DNA of 64,000 nucleotides, from positions 46,765 to 110,764 of the forward strand of contig JBLILH010000006.1 in NCBI GenBank assembly GCA_047636495.1, written 5' to 3'. The position numbers and the translations under genes were made by a program. Positions 1-9,754 of this stretch are shown piece after piece. Each line of letters starts with the position of its first letter. The first letter of the stretch is position 1. The stretch comes from Endobugula sp047636495 (GTDB lineage: Bacteria; Pseudomonadota; Gammaproteobacteria; Pseudomonadales; Cellvibrionaceae). Below the pieces are notes generated by a model. That model was not told the DNA's origin. It saw only the letters and a list, made by a program, of their open reading frames with translations, and made no database searches.

Positions 1-847
1 TCGTCGAATTGATACGGGTATGATAGGCGAAATGATTGAGGGCTTTTTCAGGTAAGTGATGCCCTTCGTCAAAAATATAAATAGTCTCTTTGGGATCGGG
101 TAAAATAACGCCACCCCCTAAGGCAAGGTCTGCTAAAACCAAATCGTGATTGGCCACGATGCAGTCATAATTATCTATCGCTTCTCGGGCTTTAAAAAAA
201 CTACAGCTGGTCACGTTAGAGCAACGGCGACCGGTACATTCACGATGATTGGTGGTAATCGGCGACCACACATCGTTGGCAATTTCTTGTGGCCAACCAT
301 CACGATCACCGTCCCATTTTCCTGCACTCATGGCATCGACCATGCTGTTGTAGATAGTCATCGCTTCAGCGCCGACTGATGGGTATTCTTCTTCATAGAG
401 CGCTTGGTTAAACGTGTTATAAGCGTCGCTGTCCATTAACAATCGATCAAGCTTACTCAGACATAAGTAACGTCCACGCCCTTTTGCTAAGGTAAAATTA
501 AACGATAAATCGGTATTACGTTTTATATCAGGGAGATCTTTATGAATAATTTGTTCTTGTAAAGCAATCGTTGCCGTAGAGATAACCACTTTCTTTTTAA
601 GCGCTTGCGCAACCGGTAATGTTGCTAATAAATACGCAACCGTTTTACCCGTACCGGTACCCGCTTCAATAACACAGATATGATTATCCGTCGTTCGAAC
701 ACCTTCTTCATCACTCTCTACCGCTGATAAAGTTCGTGCGATGTCGGCAATCATTAGCTTTTGCCCATACCGAGGCTTGAGTGACTTACTCGCTAAGAAT
801 TGTCGATAAATCGATTGGATTTTTGCTTTAACCGCCTCAGCAATCAC
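1..847 (-). CDS. ATP-dependent DNA helicase, DinG/YoaA family (5' part, cut by window edge)
   Basis: This gene runs off the left edge, so only the N-terminal ~282 residues are visible. It encodes an XPD-like superfamily 2 helicase that would unwind DNA with ATP during repair. Visible motifs are Walker A (EAGTGTGKT), a cysteine cluster typical of the 4Fe-4S insert (YLCLSK, then CTGRRC and a further Cys), and the DEAH-type Walker B box DEGHHL near the cut. The start is a GTG at 847; an in-frame TAG lies just upstream and the next in-frame ATG would cut into the conserved N-terminus. YoaA-like and DinG-like members cannot be separated without the C-terminal part. Transcription is leftward, like the following genes. 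Confidence 0.85.
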   Translation of the reverse strand, partial: MIAEAVKAKIQSIYRQFLASKSLKPRYGQKLMIADIARTLSAVESDEEGVRTTDNHICVIEAGTGTGKTVAYLLATLPVAQALKKKVVISTATIALQEQIIHKDLPDIKRNTDLSFNFTLAKGRGRYLCLSKLDRLLMDSDAYNTFNQALYEEEYPSVGAEAMTIYNSMVDAMSAGKWDGDRDGWPQEIANDVWSPITTNHRECTGRRCSNVTSCSFFKAREAIDNYDCIVANHDLVLADLALGGGVILPDPKETIYIFDEGHHLPEKALNHFAYHTRINST

Positions 848-928
848 GATAGTTGGTCCCTATCACTTTCGTTAAAAAAAAATCGCTTATCCCGTTAACA
901 TCATTATTAATACTCAGTAGAAAAAAAC

Positions 929-2119
929 TCACTCGCTCACCCTTACATTTTTCTCTAGGCGTTGCGGTTGTTTTTGCTCTAGCATATGTTGGCTGATTAA
1001 TGGGTTAGCATACATAGACACTACTTCTTCTCTCCAGCGCGAATCAATACCCGCCATTCGTTTTTCAAACTTTTGCTGGTGCTCAAGTAATGCATTCGTG
1101 TGACAATCAGGTAATGCCATATTTTCCTTATCAGAGTTACCGTGTAACAAACGATAGGCAACAATATTACTCGGGTGTAAGTGGTAGTTTTTAATAATGG
1201 CGTGATCAATCTCTTTTACCACTTCGTCCATTGACTGATAGTCGCCTTGTAAGGTTTGACCAAAATGAATATGCACGTCGCCTTTAAAGCCCGTAATCCC
1301 TTGAGCAATACTCGAGGCATCTTCGTGTGGGTCTTTTTCGTATTTCCCGTCTACTTTATGCGAATACAATTCTCTTGCCTTGGCTTCATCACAGGGGTCG
1401 TATTCGTAAGAAATAGAGACAGGTACAATATTAAGTTCATTGATATAGTCTGCAAGTGATAACTTTTTGGGTTTACTGAGACCCAACATACCTATCACTG
1501 CGCTGTTAGTGCGATCTACACCATCTTTTGCACGCCCTTCTCTTTGAGCAATCCAAACATTTACTTTTTCATCAGTAATGGACTGATGAATATAAGACGA
1601 TAAATGTTTTGCCGCTTTTAACTTTTCTCGAGGAGCCGTTGCCGAACGGTTGACAATAAAACTTTTGTTAGCGCGCATTACGTCAGACACATAAGACTTA
1701 GTAAGCAGGTTGTTGCCTATAGCGATACGTAAAGTGTCGTGACCATGAGTATATAAGGCCCAGTTGACTAAAGCAGGGTCCATCGCAATATCGCGATGGT
1801 TACTAATAAATAAATGCGGCTGACCATCGGTTAGATTTTCTAGTCCTGAAATATGCATCCCCGAAACAGTATCATCAACCATTTGCTGCATATACTTTTT
1901 CATCAACACCTGTAAGTCGTTAACACTATTAATATGTGCGGATTGTTTTTTTACATAATGCTTGACCACATGTGTCATCAGTGGAGATAAAAAATTAGGT
2001 AGCGAGGGGAAGCGAAAACGCGTGAGCACTTCTATACATTCTCGATCTGCCAGCAAGCGTTCTATTGCTGGCCGAATCTCTTCGTCGTTGTAGGGACGGA
2101 TATCGTCAAAATTATTCAT
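929..2119 (-). CDS. Glycerol-phosphate acyltransferase family protein (PlsC-like)
   Basis: The protein (~396 aa) belongs to the PlsC/LPLAT acyltransferases, which transfer an acyl chain to a glycerophosphate at the inner membrane. The catalytic histidine box reads SNHRDIAMDPAL around residue 107, a variant of the usual H(X4)D spacing found in a large gammaproteobacterial subfamily, and an EGRAKDG element follows about 90 residues later. There is no obvious signal peptide. Several start codons are possible (2170, 2131, 2119), none with a good ribosome site; 2119 (MNNFDD) is chosen because the sequence before it looks non-conserved. The acyl acceptor cannot be deduced. It sits alone between the helicase and pyrB on the same strand. 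Confidence 0.8.
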   Translation of the reverse strand: MNNFDDIRPYNDEEIRPAIERLLADRECIEVLTRFRFPSLPNFLSPLMTHVVKHYVKKQSAHINSVNDLQVLMKKYMQQMVDDTVSGMHISGLENLTDGQPHLFISNHRDIAMDPALVNWALYTHGHDTLRIAIGNNLLTKSYVSDVMRANKSFIVNRSATAPREKLKAAKHLSSYIHQSITDEKVNVWIAQREGRAKDGVDRTNSAVIGMLGLSKPKKLSLADYINELNIVPVSISYEYDPCDEAKARELYSHKVDGKYEKDPHEDASSIAQGITGFKGDVHIHFGQTLQGDYQSMDEVVKEIDHAIIKNYHLHPSNIVAYRLLHGNSDKENMALPDCHTNALLEHQQKFEKRMAGIDSRWREEVVSMYANPLISQHMLEQKQPQRLEKNVRVSE

Positions 2120-2201
2120 TATTTTTTTCATTTTTATTGATTCGTTAACACATAAAACGTCTATAGCCAATTGCTATTTTTTGCTGCGGTAAGATGAAAC
2201 G

Positions 2202-3242
2202 TTAAGAGTTGGGATCAGAGTTGACGTCAGCATTACGATGACCTGAAAACCAAGGGACATCGTAAGCATTCTTATCAACTAAATGCGCAACATTTAACAC
2301 TAATGTAAACAGCGCCATCCTAACTAACACACCATTGTCTGCTTGGCGAAAAATCGCAAGATTAGGATTGCTATCTAGGTCACTATCAAGTTCGTTAGCC
2401 TCGGCACGTGAATCTCGTGGTAAGGGATGCATAATCACGGTATTAGGTTCACAAAACTGAGTATAAATAGACTGATTTAAGCGAAAACGACCACGGTATA
2501 GGTCTGCCTCTTCTTTAGTCTGAAAACGTTCCTCTTGAATACGTGTTGAATAGGCGATATCGACTTGTGAAATACTGGCGGTAAGCTCTTCTGAAATCAC
2601 TACAATATGCCCTGCTTCACGTAATGCCTCAACTAAGGACTCGGGCATAGCCAGTTCTGTTGGGGATACTAGGCTGACGTGCACATTGTTATACAAGCAA
2701 AGCAACTGACATAAAGAATGCACAGTACGACCGTGCTTCAAATCACCTATCATGGCAATACGTAAGCCATCGATACATTGACCTTTAGACACTAACTCAT
2801 TACGAATGGTGTAGAGATCTAATAATGCTTGAGTCGGATGCTCATTAGCACCATCTCCACCATTAATTACCGGTACTCGGCTAGCTTTAGCAAATTCTGA
2901 AACCGAGCCCTCTTGTGGATGCCGCATACAAATAACATCACTGTAACCAGAAAGCACGCGTGCTGTATCGTATAAGGACTCCCCTTTAGATAAAGCAGAA
3001 CTCTCAAAGCCAGTGGTTTCACGTACTGCACCACCCAGCAAATTAAACGCGCTACCAAAGCTCACTCGAGTTCGGGTACTTGCCTCGAAAAACATATTGC
3101 CTAAAATAGCGCCGTCTAGAACGCGTGTTGCACGTCGACGCTGGGCATACGGTTTCATTGAATCCGCTACTGCAAATACCCTATCAATATCGCAACGTTC
3201 AAACTGTTTGATAGAGAGGATACTGGCGCCAGTGAAGTTCAT
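2202..3242 (-). CDS. pyrB: Aspartate carbamoyltransferase catalytic chain
   Basis: Aspartate transcarbamoylase joins carbamoyl phosphate and aspartate in the committed step of pyrimidine synthesis in the cytosol. The carbamoyl-phosphate site FEASTRTR (residues ~52-59), the HPTQALLDLYTI element and the MHPLPRD element near the C-terminus are all present. At 346 aa it is longer than E. coli PyrB (311 aa), with extra residues at the C-terminus and a short insert. No pyrI regulatory gene is adjacent, so the enzyme may work without that subunit or pyrI may be elsewhere. The gene starts MNFTGASIL and is followed after ~80 bp by the acyltransferase gene on the same strand. Confidence 0.93.
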   Translation of the reverse strand: MNFTGASILSIKQFERCDIDRVFAVADSMKPYAQRRRATRVLDGAILGNMFFEASTRTRVSFGSAFNLLGGAVRETTGFESSALSKGESLYDTARVLSGYSDVICMRHPQEGSVSEFAKASRVPVINGGDGANEHPTQALLDLYTIRNELVSKGQCIDGLRIAMIGDLKHGRTVHSLCQLLCLYNNVHVSLVSPTELAMPESLVEALREAGHIVVISEELTASISQVDIAYSTRIQEERFQTKEEADLYRGRFRLNQSIYTQFCEPNTVIMHPLPRDSRAEANELDSDLDSNPNLAIFRQADNGVLVRMALFTLVLNVAHLVDKNAYDVPWFSGHRNADVNSDPNS

Positions 3243-3350
3243 AATAGTCTCGTCTAATCGATAGGGTGTTGTGGCGTTTTACGCATGCCTTCGTTACTGC
3301 CGCATTGTAACGGCATTTGTTGTTTTATACATGTCATTTACGGTATACGA

Positions 3351-4781
3351 TCACGGCATATCCATATCGGAAAGTATGCCGTCACCATAATCTAGCAGGT
3401 CTTGTACAATCTGTTGGTTGGCGATTGAATCTTCACTATACGCTGACAGACGTTCAAAGTAGTTTTCTAACGTAATGCTCGCACCAGCACTGTCATCGGT
3501 CAAACGTAAATAGCGCCATTCTTGCCACTGTTTTTTTTCGGCGTCTGTGAGCGTATCAATATAATGTTTAGCGCGATAACGAAATAACAATACCTGCAAA
3601 CGCTTATCTTTTAATTGGGTCGCGAAGTGTGCCAAGGTTTCAGGTTCTGCCCCCCTGATCGCGGCCATAAGCTGCTTATCATGGGCATGAATAAAACCCT
3701 CATAAAGTTGCTGCTCAGGATCCGTTTTTGGGGCAAATGAATGATTAGAGAATACTGTCTGTAATTTATCCGCTATATCGGCATGTCGTAGCTGCTGCCA
3801 ATGTTTTTCACATTGCGCTTTATCTATCCCTAACCGCTGCGCTGAAATATCATCCAGTAACTTTGTCGTCACTATCATAGGCGACTTATTTAGGTGGATT
3901 TCTTTTAACGGAATCCGCGTCAGACCTTCAGGTAGATCGGCTTGTTTCACATATAAGCGTTCAGCAATTTCCTCAGCAGAGAGTTCTATTAATGGTGATG
4001 GATCTTCTGACAGGTCATACGCAATAACACTATTTTTATTGCTAGGATGCTCAGCTAACGGTGCAATTATCCCCGCACAACCACGAGAAACCGGAAACCG
4101 CGACGAAATGTGTAATATAGGTTTGCGTTGAACAAGGTCTATGAGTGATTTCACCTTATGCTTATCACGTAAACTATATGCGTAATGATACAATTCGGGC
4201 TGTCGTTGTTTAATAAGCTTAGCAACAGCGATCGTTGCATATACATCTGAGAGCGCATCATGGGCTGCGTCGTGTAACAAACCATTAGCATTGCTAAGCA
4301 TTTCCAGTTTAAAACTAACCGCTCCGGTATCGTTAGTCGGCCACGCTAATGTATCGGGGCGTAAGGCGAAACATAAGCGCACTACATCTATAATATCCCA
4401 ACGCGAATTGCCGTTTTGCCATTCGCGTTCGTAGGGGTCGTAAAAATTACGAAATAGTCCATACCGGGTTATTTCATCATCGAAACGAATACTGTTGTAA
4501 CCTATGCCACAGGTCTTCGGTTGGACTAATTCTTGGTAAATTTTTTCAAAAAAAACGGGCTCTGAAAGGCCTTCAGCAAGTGCTCTTTGTGGGGTAATCC
4601 CAGTTAACAAACACGCCTCGGGATGCGGTAAACAATCGTTACTAGGGCGACAATAAATAACTAAAGGATCACCAATAATATTGAGTTCTTCGTCGGTTCT
4701 AATGCCCGCAAATTGTGAAGGTTTATCCTGACTTGGAGATGCTCCCCACGTTTCATAGTCATGCCAATATAAGGTATTCAT
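3351..4781 (-). CDS. sbcB: Exodeoxyribonuclease I
   Basis: ExoI digests single-stranded DNA 3' to 5' and acts in recombination and mismatch repair. The 476-aa length equals the family norm (E. coli 475). The DEDDh exonuclease signature is visible: the N-terminal HDYETWG supplies the first Asp and Glu, and the HDALSDVYAT element (~residues 173-182) carries the third motif; the SH3-like and helical regions follow. The gene starts at MNTLYWHDYE. It is separated from pyrB by ~110 bp with no clear terminator. Confidence 0.95.
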   Translation of the reverse strand: MNTLYWHDYETWGASPSQDKPSQFAGIRTDEELNIIGDPLVIYCRPSNDCLPHPEACLLTGITPQRALAEGLSEPVFFEKIYQELVQPKTCGIGYNSIRFDDEITRYGLFRNFYDPYEREWQNGNSRWDIIDVVRLCFALRPDTLAWPTNDTGAVSFKLEMLSNANGLLHDAAHDALSDVYATIAVAKLIKQRQPELYHYAYSLRDKHKVKSLIDLVQRKPILHISSRFPVSRGCAGIIAPLAEHPSNKNSVIAYDLSEDPSPLIELSAEEIAERLYVKQADLPEGLTRIPLKEIHLNKSPMIVTTKLLDDISAQRLGIDKAQCEKHWQQLRHADIADKLQTVFSNHSFAPKTDPEQQLYEGFIHAHDKQLMAAIRGAEPETLAHFATQLKDKRLQVLLFRYRAKHYIDTLTDAEKKQWQEWRYLRLTDDSAGASITLENYFERLSAYSEDSIANQQIVQDLLDYGDGILSDMDMP

Positions 4782-4873
4782 ATACGTAGCTCTTATTATT
4801 GATGGTTTAGCTTATTGTATTGCGATGCACATTGTTCAAGGTTTACATCAAACTGTAAAGACGACAGGCAAAA

Positions 4874-4906
4874 AAATACCCCACCAGATATTCTGGCAGG
4901 GTATTT
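4874..4906 (-). terminator. Rho-independent terminator after the OmpA-like gene
   Basis: An inverted repeat (AAATACC...GGTATTT with inner CCAG/CTGG) is followed on the minus strand by a T run (A run at 4870-4876 on the plus strand). It lies 17 bp after the stop of the OmpA-like gene. Confidence 0.8.
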
Positions 4907-4922
4907 CAGCGACGATTAACAC

Positions 4923-5531
4923 TTACTTAGTTTTAGTGTAACCACGTACAATAATATCTACACGACGGTTTTGAGCACGACCTGCTTTAGTATTGTTAGT
5001 CGCTACAGGTGAGTTCTCGCCTTCGCCTTCAGTGCGAATGAGTGAACCCAACACACCTTGAGCTTCTAGGTATGTTTTAACTGAGCTGGCACGTCTTTCA
5101 GACAATTTTTGGTTATACGATGTTTCTCCACGGCTGTCTGCATGGCCAACAACACTGATACCAGAAAGACTTAACTGCTTTGCGCGGGTTGCGAAAAGGT
5201 TTAACGCTGCCTTACCATTGGCGCTGAGTGCAGAGCTGTCGGTTGAAAAGGATGCATCGCCGCTCAATGTAACTGCTCGAGAAACGGCTTTGGGTGCCAC
5301 TAAGGGTGTGTTAACTACCTTAACAGGGACAACAACAGGGACAACGATTTGATTACCACATATATCACTGCGAACGCCTAGGCTTACTTTTACGCAGTCA
5401 GTGTAGGTGCTACTAACAACATTACCATTGCCGCTAACTAAACCACCGTTCGCTACATGAGCTGATACGCCAATGGATGAAAGAGCAGAAGTTAGAGCTA
5501 TGGCTGCAATAGTAATTAATTTTTTAGTCAT
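4923..5531 (-). CDS. OmpA-family outer-membrane/periplasmic protein
   Basis: The 202-aa protein begins with a signal peptide (MTKKLITIAAIALTSALSS..., cleavage probably after VSA). Residues ~95-200 form an OmpA C-terminal peptidoglycan-binding domain, shown by GHADSRGETSYNQKLSERRA and the terminal AGRAQNRRVDI. There is no room for an OmpA beta-barrel, so it is a periplasmic or membrane-tethered wall-binding protein. The ATG at 5531 is preceded by a strong GGAGG nine bases upstream; a TTG five codons earlier overlaps that ribosome site and is rejected. A terminator follows directly, so the gene ends its own transcript. Confidence 0.88.
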   Translation of the reverse strand: MTKKLITIAAIALTSALSSIGVSAHVANGGLVSGNGNVVSSTYTDCVKVSLGVRSDICGNQIVVPVVVPVKVVNTPLVAPKAVSRAVTLSGDASFSTDSSALSANGKAALNLFATRAKQLSLSGISVVGHADSRGETSYNQKLSERRASSVKTYLEAQGVLGSLIRTEGEGENSPVATNNTKAGRAQNRRVDIIVRGYTKTK

Positions 5532-5547
5532 GATTGTGGCCTCCAAA

Positions 5548-5977
5548 GCCTAAGCAAGTAAACTTGTTATTTTTATCTATATAAAATGTGCTATCGAATA
5601 AACACACTAGGCCAATATACAACAGCTGACGGTGATTTACAGTAAAATCATTCCAACATACCTGCCAATAAATAAAAAAAACACTATTTCACTCATAAAC
5701 TACCGATAAACCGAGACTACGAGAAGATCACAAATCATATTAAGAACAATCCCCTACCTGTCATCAAGGCTTGATATGCTTTTTAGTGAGGCCAATATAC
5801 CGTGTCATTCCACTAACATAACATATTGAAGCAGCACAATCCCTTAACCACCTCAGTCAATACAACCTCAGTCAATACAACAATCACTTGATCGTACTGA
5901 GTGGTAGTTGTTATTCATAGCGACTATATATTCATGACTACCGACCATAACAATCATCAATCATCAATCATCAATCA
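5548..5977. other. Intergenic region with short tandem repeats
   Basis: No gene is visible in this ~430-bp gap. It contains two copies of CCTCAGTCAATACAA at ~5850-5880 and about four copies of the 7-mer CAATCAT/ATCATCA at 5953-5979, immediately after the fumarase stop codon. Confidence 0.6.
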
Positions 5978-7498
5978 TCATTTAACAGTAATTACCCCCT
6001 CTTCTATCTTTGCTTTCCATAACTGAGGCCCGGTTTTATGGACTGACTCACCCTTTACATCGACCGCAACCGTAACCGGCATATCCTTTACATCAAATTC
6101 GTAAATAGCTTCCATACCTAAGTCTTCGAAACCCACTACTTTTGCGCCAACAATTGCCTTAGAAACTAAATAGGCAGCCCCCCCCACCGCCATAAGATAA
6201 ACCGCTTTATTGTCTTTGATTGCTTCAATGGCCACATCACCACGCTCTGCCTTGCCAACCATACCCAACAAACCTGTTTGTTCTAAAATGGTGCGGGTAA
6301 ATTTATCCATCCGTGTTGCCGTCGTAGGCCCTGCAGGTCCTACGACTTCTTCGCAAACTGGGTCAACAGGCCCTACGTAATATATAAAGCGTCCTTTTAA
6401 GTCTACAGGCAACTCTTCACCTTTCGCCAACATATCTACCATACGCTTATGTGCCGCATCGCGCCCCGTTAACAACTTGCCAGATAAAAGTAACGTGTCA
6501 CCAGGCAACCAATCGGTGACATCTTCCGGAGTGATCGTATCTAAATTCACTGCCCGCGTATTGGGGTTAACCTCGCGGGTAATTGTCGGCCAGTCGTCTA
6601 GATTCGGAGGCGTTTGCAGAGAGGGGCCAGAACCATCTAAAGTAAAGTGGGTGTGACGTGTAGCGGCACAATTAGGAATGACGGCGACAGCTTTGTTCGC
6701 CGCATGGCTCGGAAAGTCCTTCACTTTAACATCCAATACGGTGGTCAAACCCCCTAGACCTTGTGCCCCTATACCTAAGCGATTAACTTTATCGTATAAT
6801 TCTAGGCGCAGCTCTTCTGGTCGATTTTCAGCACCTTTTTTCTGTAATTCTTGAATATTAATGGGCTCAAGCAATGACTCTTTCGCCAATAGCATAGCCT
6901 TTTCTGCCGTACCACCAACGCCAATACCTAAAATTCCTGGTGGACACCAACCAGCACCCATTGTCGGCACTATTTTTAATACCCAGTCTACAACGGAATC
7001 AGACGGGTTCAACATCGCAAATTTAGATTTTGCTTCACTACCACCACCTTTAGCAGCCACGTGAATGTCGACTTTATTGCCGGGTACAATTTTGTAATTA
7101 ATCACTGCGGGGGTGTTATCTCCCGTATTTTTTCGAGCACCATCAGGGTCAGCCAGTATAGAAGCCCTCAATATATTATCGGGGTGTTTATACGCCTGAC
7201 GAACACCTTCGTTGATCATATCTTCTAGCGCCATATCACCCTCAAACAAGACTTGCATTCCGACATCAACAAACACAGTAACGATACCCGTATCTTGACA
7301 AATCGGACGATGCCCTTCTGCACACATACGCGAGTTAATTAGAATTTGTGCCATAGCATCTTTAGCTGCAGGATTTTCTTCTTTTTCGTAAGCCCCATGG
7401 ACAGCTTGAATAAAATCTACTGGGTGATAATAAGAAATAAACTGTAAAGCATCAGCGATACTGGCAATCAAATCATCTTGTTTAATCATCGTAATCAT
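5978..7498 (-). CDS. fumA: Fumarate hydratase class I (4Fe-4S)
   Basis: This oxygen-sensitive iron-sulfur fumarase interconverts fumarate and malate in the TCA cycle. Length (506 aa) and domain order match class I, single-chain enzymes: an N-terminal alpha domain with cluster cysteines in PICQDTG, GWCPPG and PNCAATRH, then the beta domain with VGPAGPTTATRMDKF. The start ATG at 7498 has AGAG eight bases upstream; a second ATG (7489) is possible. It is not part of the sdh-suc cluster, but lies about 3 kb from its downstream end. The upstream coiled-coil gene is only 45 bp away, so the two may be co-transcribed. Confidence 0.93.
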   Translation of the reverse strand: MITMIKQDDLIASIADALQFISYYHPVDFIQAVHGAYEKEENPAAKDAMAQILINSRMCAEGHRPICQDTGIVTVFVDVGMQVLFEGDMALEDMINEGVRQAYKHPDNILRASILADPDGARKNTGDNTPAVINYKIVPGNKVDIHVAAKGGGSEAKSKFAMLNPSDSVVDWVLKIVPTMGAGWCPPGILGIGVGGTAEKAMLLAKESLLEPINIQELQKKGAENRPEELRLELYDKVNRLGIGAQGLGGLTTVLDVKVKDFPSHAANKAVAVIPNCAATRHTHFTLDGSGPSLQTPPNLDDWPTITREVNPNTRAVNLDTITPEDVTDWLPGDTLLLSGKLLTGRDAAHKRMVDMLAKGEELPVDLKGRFIYYVGPVDPVCEEVVGPAGPTTATRMDKFTRTILEQTGLLGMVGKAERGDVAIEAIKDNKAVYLMAVGGAAYLVSKAIVGAKVVGFEDLGMEAIYEFDVKDMPVTVAVDVKGESVHKTGPQLWKAKIEEGVITVK

Positions 7499-7542
7499 AT
7501 AAAGATCTCTTCATCATGGAGGAAGTTGAAATAGTAAAATTA

Positions 7543-8382
7543 TTATTGAGGTTTTTTAAGCTGGAGTAAATCACGGTTAGTAATCCGGCGAAAAGCCTCT
7601 AAAGACGTGAGAGCTTCTTCCGTTTCTGTTAGGCGCTTATCAATATCACCGAGTTTATTTGAGGCTGACACCCCCTTAGTAGTCTCTGCACTGAGCGTTT
7701 TCAATAGCCCGCTCTGCACAACCATTCTTTCTCTGATAGCACGCAGTAAAATATCTTGCTCGGCAACTGTCTGTGAAGTGGAAGATATCGAACTTGTCAA
7801 TTGTTGAAGCTCGTCTACTGATTTTTCTACGTTATTCAATGATGCAGTCAGCGCAGGCATTTTTTGTTGTTGCTTTTCTAACGTAACCACTCTGCGCGTT
7901 ATTTTTCCCTCTATTTTTTTATCCAACGTAAGCAATTTGTCTTCTGTACTCTTAATGCCGTCACGGTTGACATTTCTGGTCGCCCATAACTTAGCAATCT
8001 CTGCATCAGCTTGAATAGACTGGCTGTTTAACCCTCGCACTTGCGCGCTGACAGAAGCAAGTGACTGGCTGGCGCTATCGTCAGAAATAGCCAGCTTATT
8101 CTCCAGTTCAACAATCCTAAGGCGCTGAGCCTTGATCGTGACTTGTGTCGCATCTAGTTGCCACAGTGCGAAACCTGCTGCAGCTCCAGCACACAAAGTG
8201 ACAAGAAACACAAACCATGTAAAACCTGACGAACCGCCATTGTTAACGGGCGACTGTCTTGCAGATTGGGCTTTAGACGTCGTTGTGCGCTGCATTTGCT
8301 TTGCAAGCTTAGCTCGCCTTTCCGCTAAGTCTTCTTTATCGTCCATCACCGACGATACGGTAGGTTCTTTACGTTCACTCAC
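7543..8382 (-). CDS. Membrane-anchored coiled-coil protein of unknown function
   Basis: I do not recognise a named family. The 279-aa protein has a charged N-terminus (residues 1-50), one membrane segment (about 54-75, FTWFVFLVTLCAGAAAGFAL) and then a long heptad-rich region to the C-terminus with several predicted coiled coils, which would be periplasmic if the positive-inside rule holds. The layout suggests a structural or scaffolding role at the inner membrane, but nothing catalytic is visible. It starts at MSERKEPTVS and is followed 45 bp later by fumA. Confidence 0.7.
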   Translation of the reverse strand: MSERKEPTVSSVMDDKEDLAERRAKLAKQMQRTTTSKAQSARQSPVNNGGSSGFTWFVFLVTLCAGAAAGFALWQLDATQVTIKAQRLRIVELENKLAISDDSASQSLASVSAQVRGLNSQSIQADAEIAKLWATRNVNRDGIKSTEDKLLTLDKKIEGKITRRVVTLEKQQQKMPALTASLNNVEKSVDELQQLTSSISSTSQTVAEQDILLRAIRERMVVQSGLLKTLSAETTKGVSASNKLGDIDKRLTETEEALTSLEAFRRITNRDLLQLKKPQ

Positions 8383-8645
8383 TTTATTTCCTCATCCCTT
8401 CGTTAATGGCTAAAATCATAACAACAATAAGCCCATAGATTATACGAGATAATCACCTCAAAACCTTGCCAAGAGTCGTAATAATTATGATTAATACTGT
8501 GACCATGGTGATTATCAGTTACAATATATTCAGAATTCTAGTGCAGGTAAATGTACTTATCTCTTTAGTAGAGGTTATTTTGCACTGGTTATTGGATACA
8601 TAATATAACAATTATTCTAACTATTTATTTACTGAGGGGGAAATC

Positions 8646-9275
8646 ATGGATTTATTAGACTTTCTGGTACGTTGGGCGCATCTATTATTTGGTATTACAT
8701 GGATTGGCATGTTGTACTATTTCAACTTTGTTCAAGGTGGCTATTTTAAGTCCGCATCGCCGGAAGCCTTAGCCGATGCAAAAGCCAAGCTTGCACCTAG
8801 TGCGTTATGGTGGTTCCGTTGGGGTGCTATGTTCACCTTTGTAACCGGTGTTTATTTGCTGTACTACGTGGGCAAAATTAATGCCTTTAATGACTATATT
8901 GTCATTGGTGCTTTAATGGGGACATTGATGTTCTTAAACGTGTGGATCATTATCTGGCCAAAGCAACAAATTGCTCTAGGGATGGTTGAAGGTGACGCGC
9001 CTGCAGCGGGTGCAAAAGCACTACTGGCATCGAGAACGAATGTTCTATTCTCTGCACCTATGATATTCGCCATGCTAGCGGGCCCTCATTTCGTTGGACA
9101 AGGCTACGGGACAGGTGTTGGTGGCATAGATTTATGGATTGCCATTGCCATTATAGTCTTATTACAAATTAACGGTGTCATTGGCAAGCAAGGCCCACTC
9201 ACCACTGTCAAAGGTGTTATTCATGCAAGCTTAGGTCTAACCGCTGTACTCGTAGCGATTTTGTACTTTTTGTAA
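8646..9275 (+). CDS. Urate hydroxylase PuuD-type membrane protein (lacks cytochrome c domain)
   Basis: The 209-aa protein matches the membrane part of the PuuD/urate oxidase N-terminal family. It has about six membrane helices and the characteristic start LVRWAHLLFGITWIGMLYYF with conserved His, and a WWFRWGAMFTFVTG helix. Full PuuD proteins carry a C-terminal cytochrome c domain with CXXCH; it is missing here, so urate oxidation cannot be assumed and the protein may be a related heme or redox membrane protein. The ribosome site GAGGGG is strong. No purine-catabolism genes are next to it, and a terminator follows. Confidence 0.75.
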   Translation: MDLLDFLVRWAHLLFGITWIGMLYYFNFVQGGYFKSASPEALADAKAKLAPSALWWFRWGAMFTFVTGVYLLYYVGKINAFNDYIVIGALMGTLMFLNVWIIIWPKQQIALGMVEGDAPAAGAKALLASRTNVLFSAPMIFAMLAGPHFVGQGYGTGVGGIDLWIAIAIIVLLQINGVIGKQGPLTTVKGVIHASLGLTAVLVAILYFL

Positions 9276-9299
9276 CACATTCAAGCTGAATAAGCATCT

Positions 9300-9327
9300 A
9301 ACGGTCTATTGTTTACAATAGACCGTT
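9300..9327 (+). terminator. Terminator after the PuuD-like gene
   Basis: A perfect 13-bp stem (AACGGTCTATTGT / ACAATAGACCGTT) with a two-base loop is followed by a T run at 9325-9331. It lies 25 bp past the stop codon. Confidence 0.92.
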
Positions 9328-9461
9328 TTTTATATCTGCACGTAAAGTAATGTTAATGCTTTTAAGAGTTATCGGCTTAGACATTGATTCGTTGAGCATT
9401 AATCTGTTTTTACGTTGTTCCATGGGCTATTACGATAAGCCCTATCAATCGACTTACTTTA

Positions 9462-9750
9462 TGGTCTTGTTGCTTCTTTTGTTAACTTTTCTTCTACCGC
9501 CTTCGCACAACGTACGCTTACTACCGTATTTGTCACCACCGTTGAAAAATCGTTTTTGTCGATGAAGTCGAAGCATTAGGCACAACGCAATCCTGTGAGA
9601 ATATGGAAATCATGCTCACCATTACTGAACTGGCCACTAACGTTAATTTTAAGGATGGCCAAAGAGTCAACCAAGGGTAGATCCTAATAGAAATAGATGC
9701 AACTGAATTCATATCCGATCAGATGCAGAGCAGTCTCAAATTAATATCAT
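9462..9750 (+). pseudogene. Remnant of an RND efflux membrane-fusion (adaptor) protein
   Basis: Conceptual translation gives a signal-peptide end (STAFAQRTL) and VTTVEKS in one frame, then after a frameshift near 9555 the sequence VDEVEALGTT, ...VNFKDGQRVNQG, an in-frame TAG at 9678-9680, and ILIEIDATE. These pieces match in order the N-terminal beta-barrel and lipoyl half-motif of MexH/VexA-type adaptors. The rest of the gene and its pump partner are absent. The gene is therefore a decayed fragment. Confidence 0.65.
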
Positions 9751-9754
9751 ACAA

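Noticed and set aside
5953..5979. CAATCAT heptamer repeats as a phase-variation tract
   Set aside because: They lie after the fumarase stop codon, outside any promoter or coding frame, so switching is not supported.
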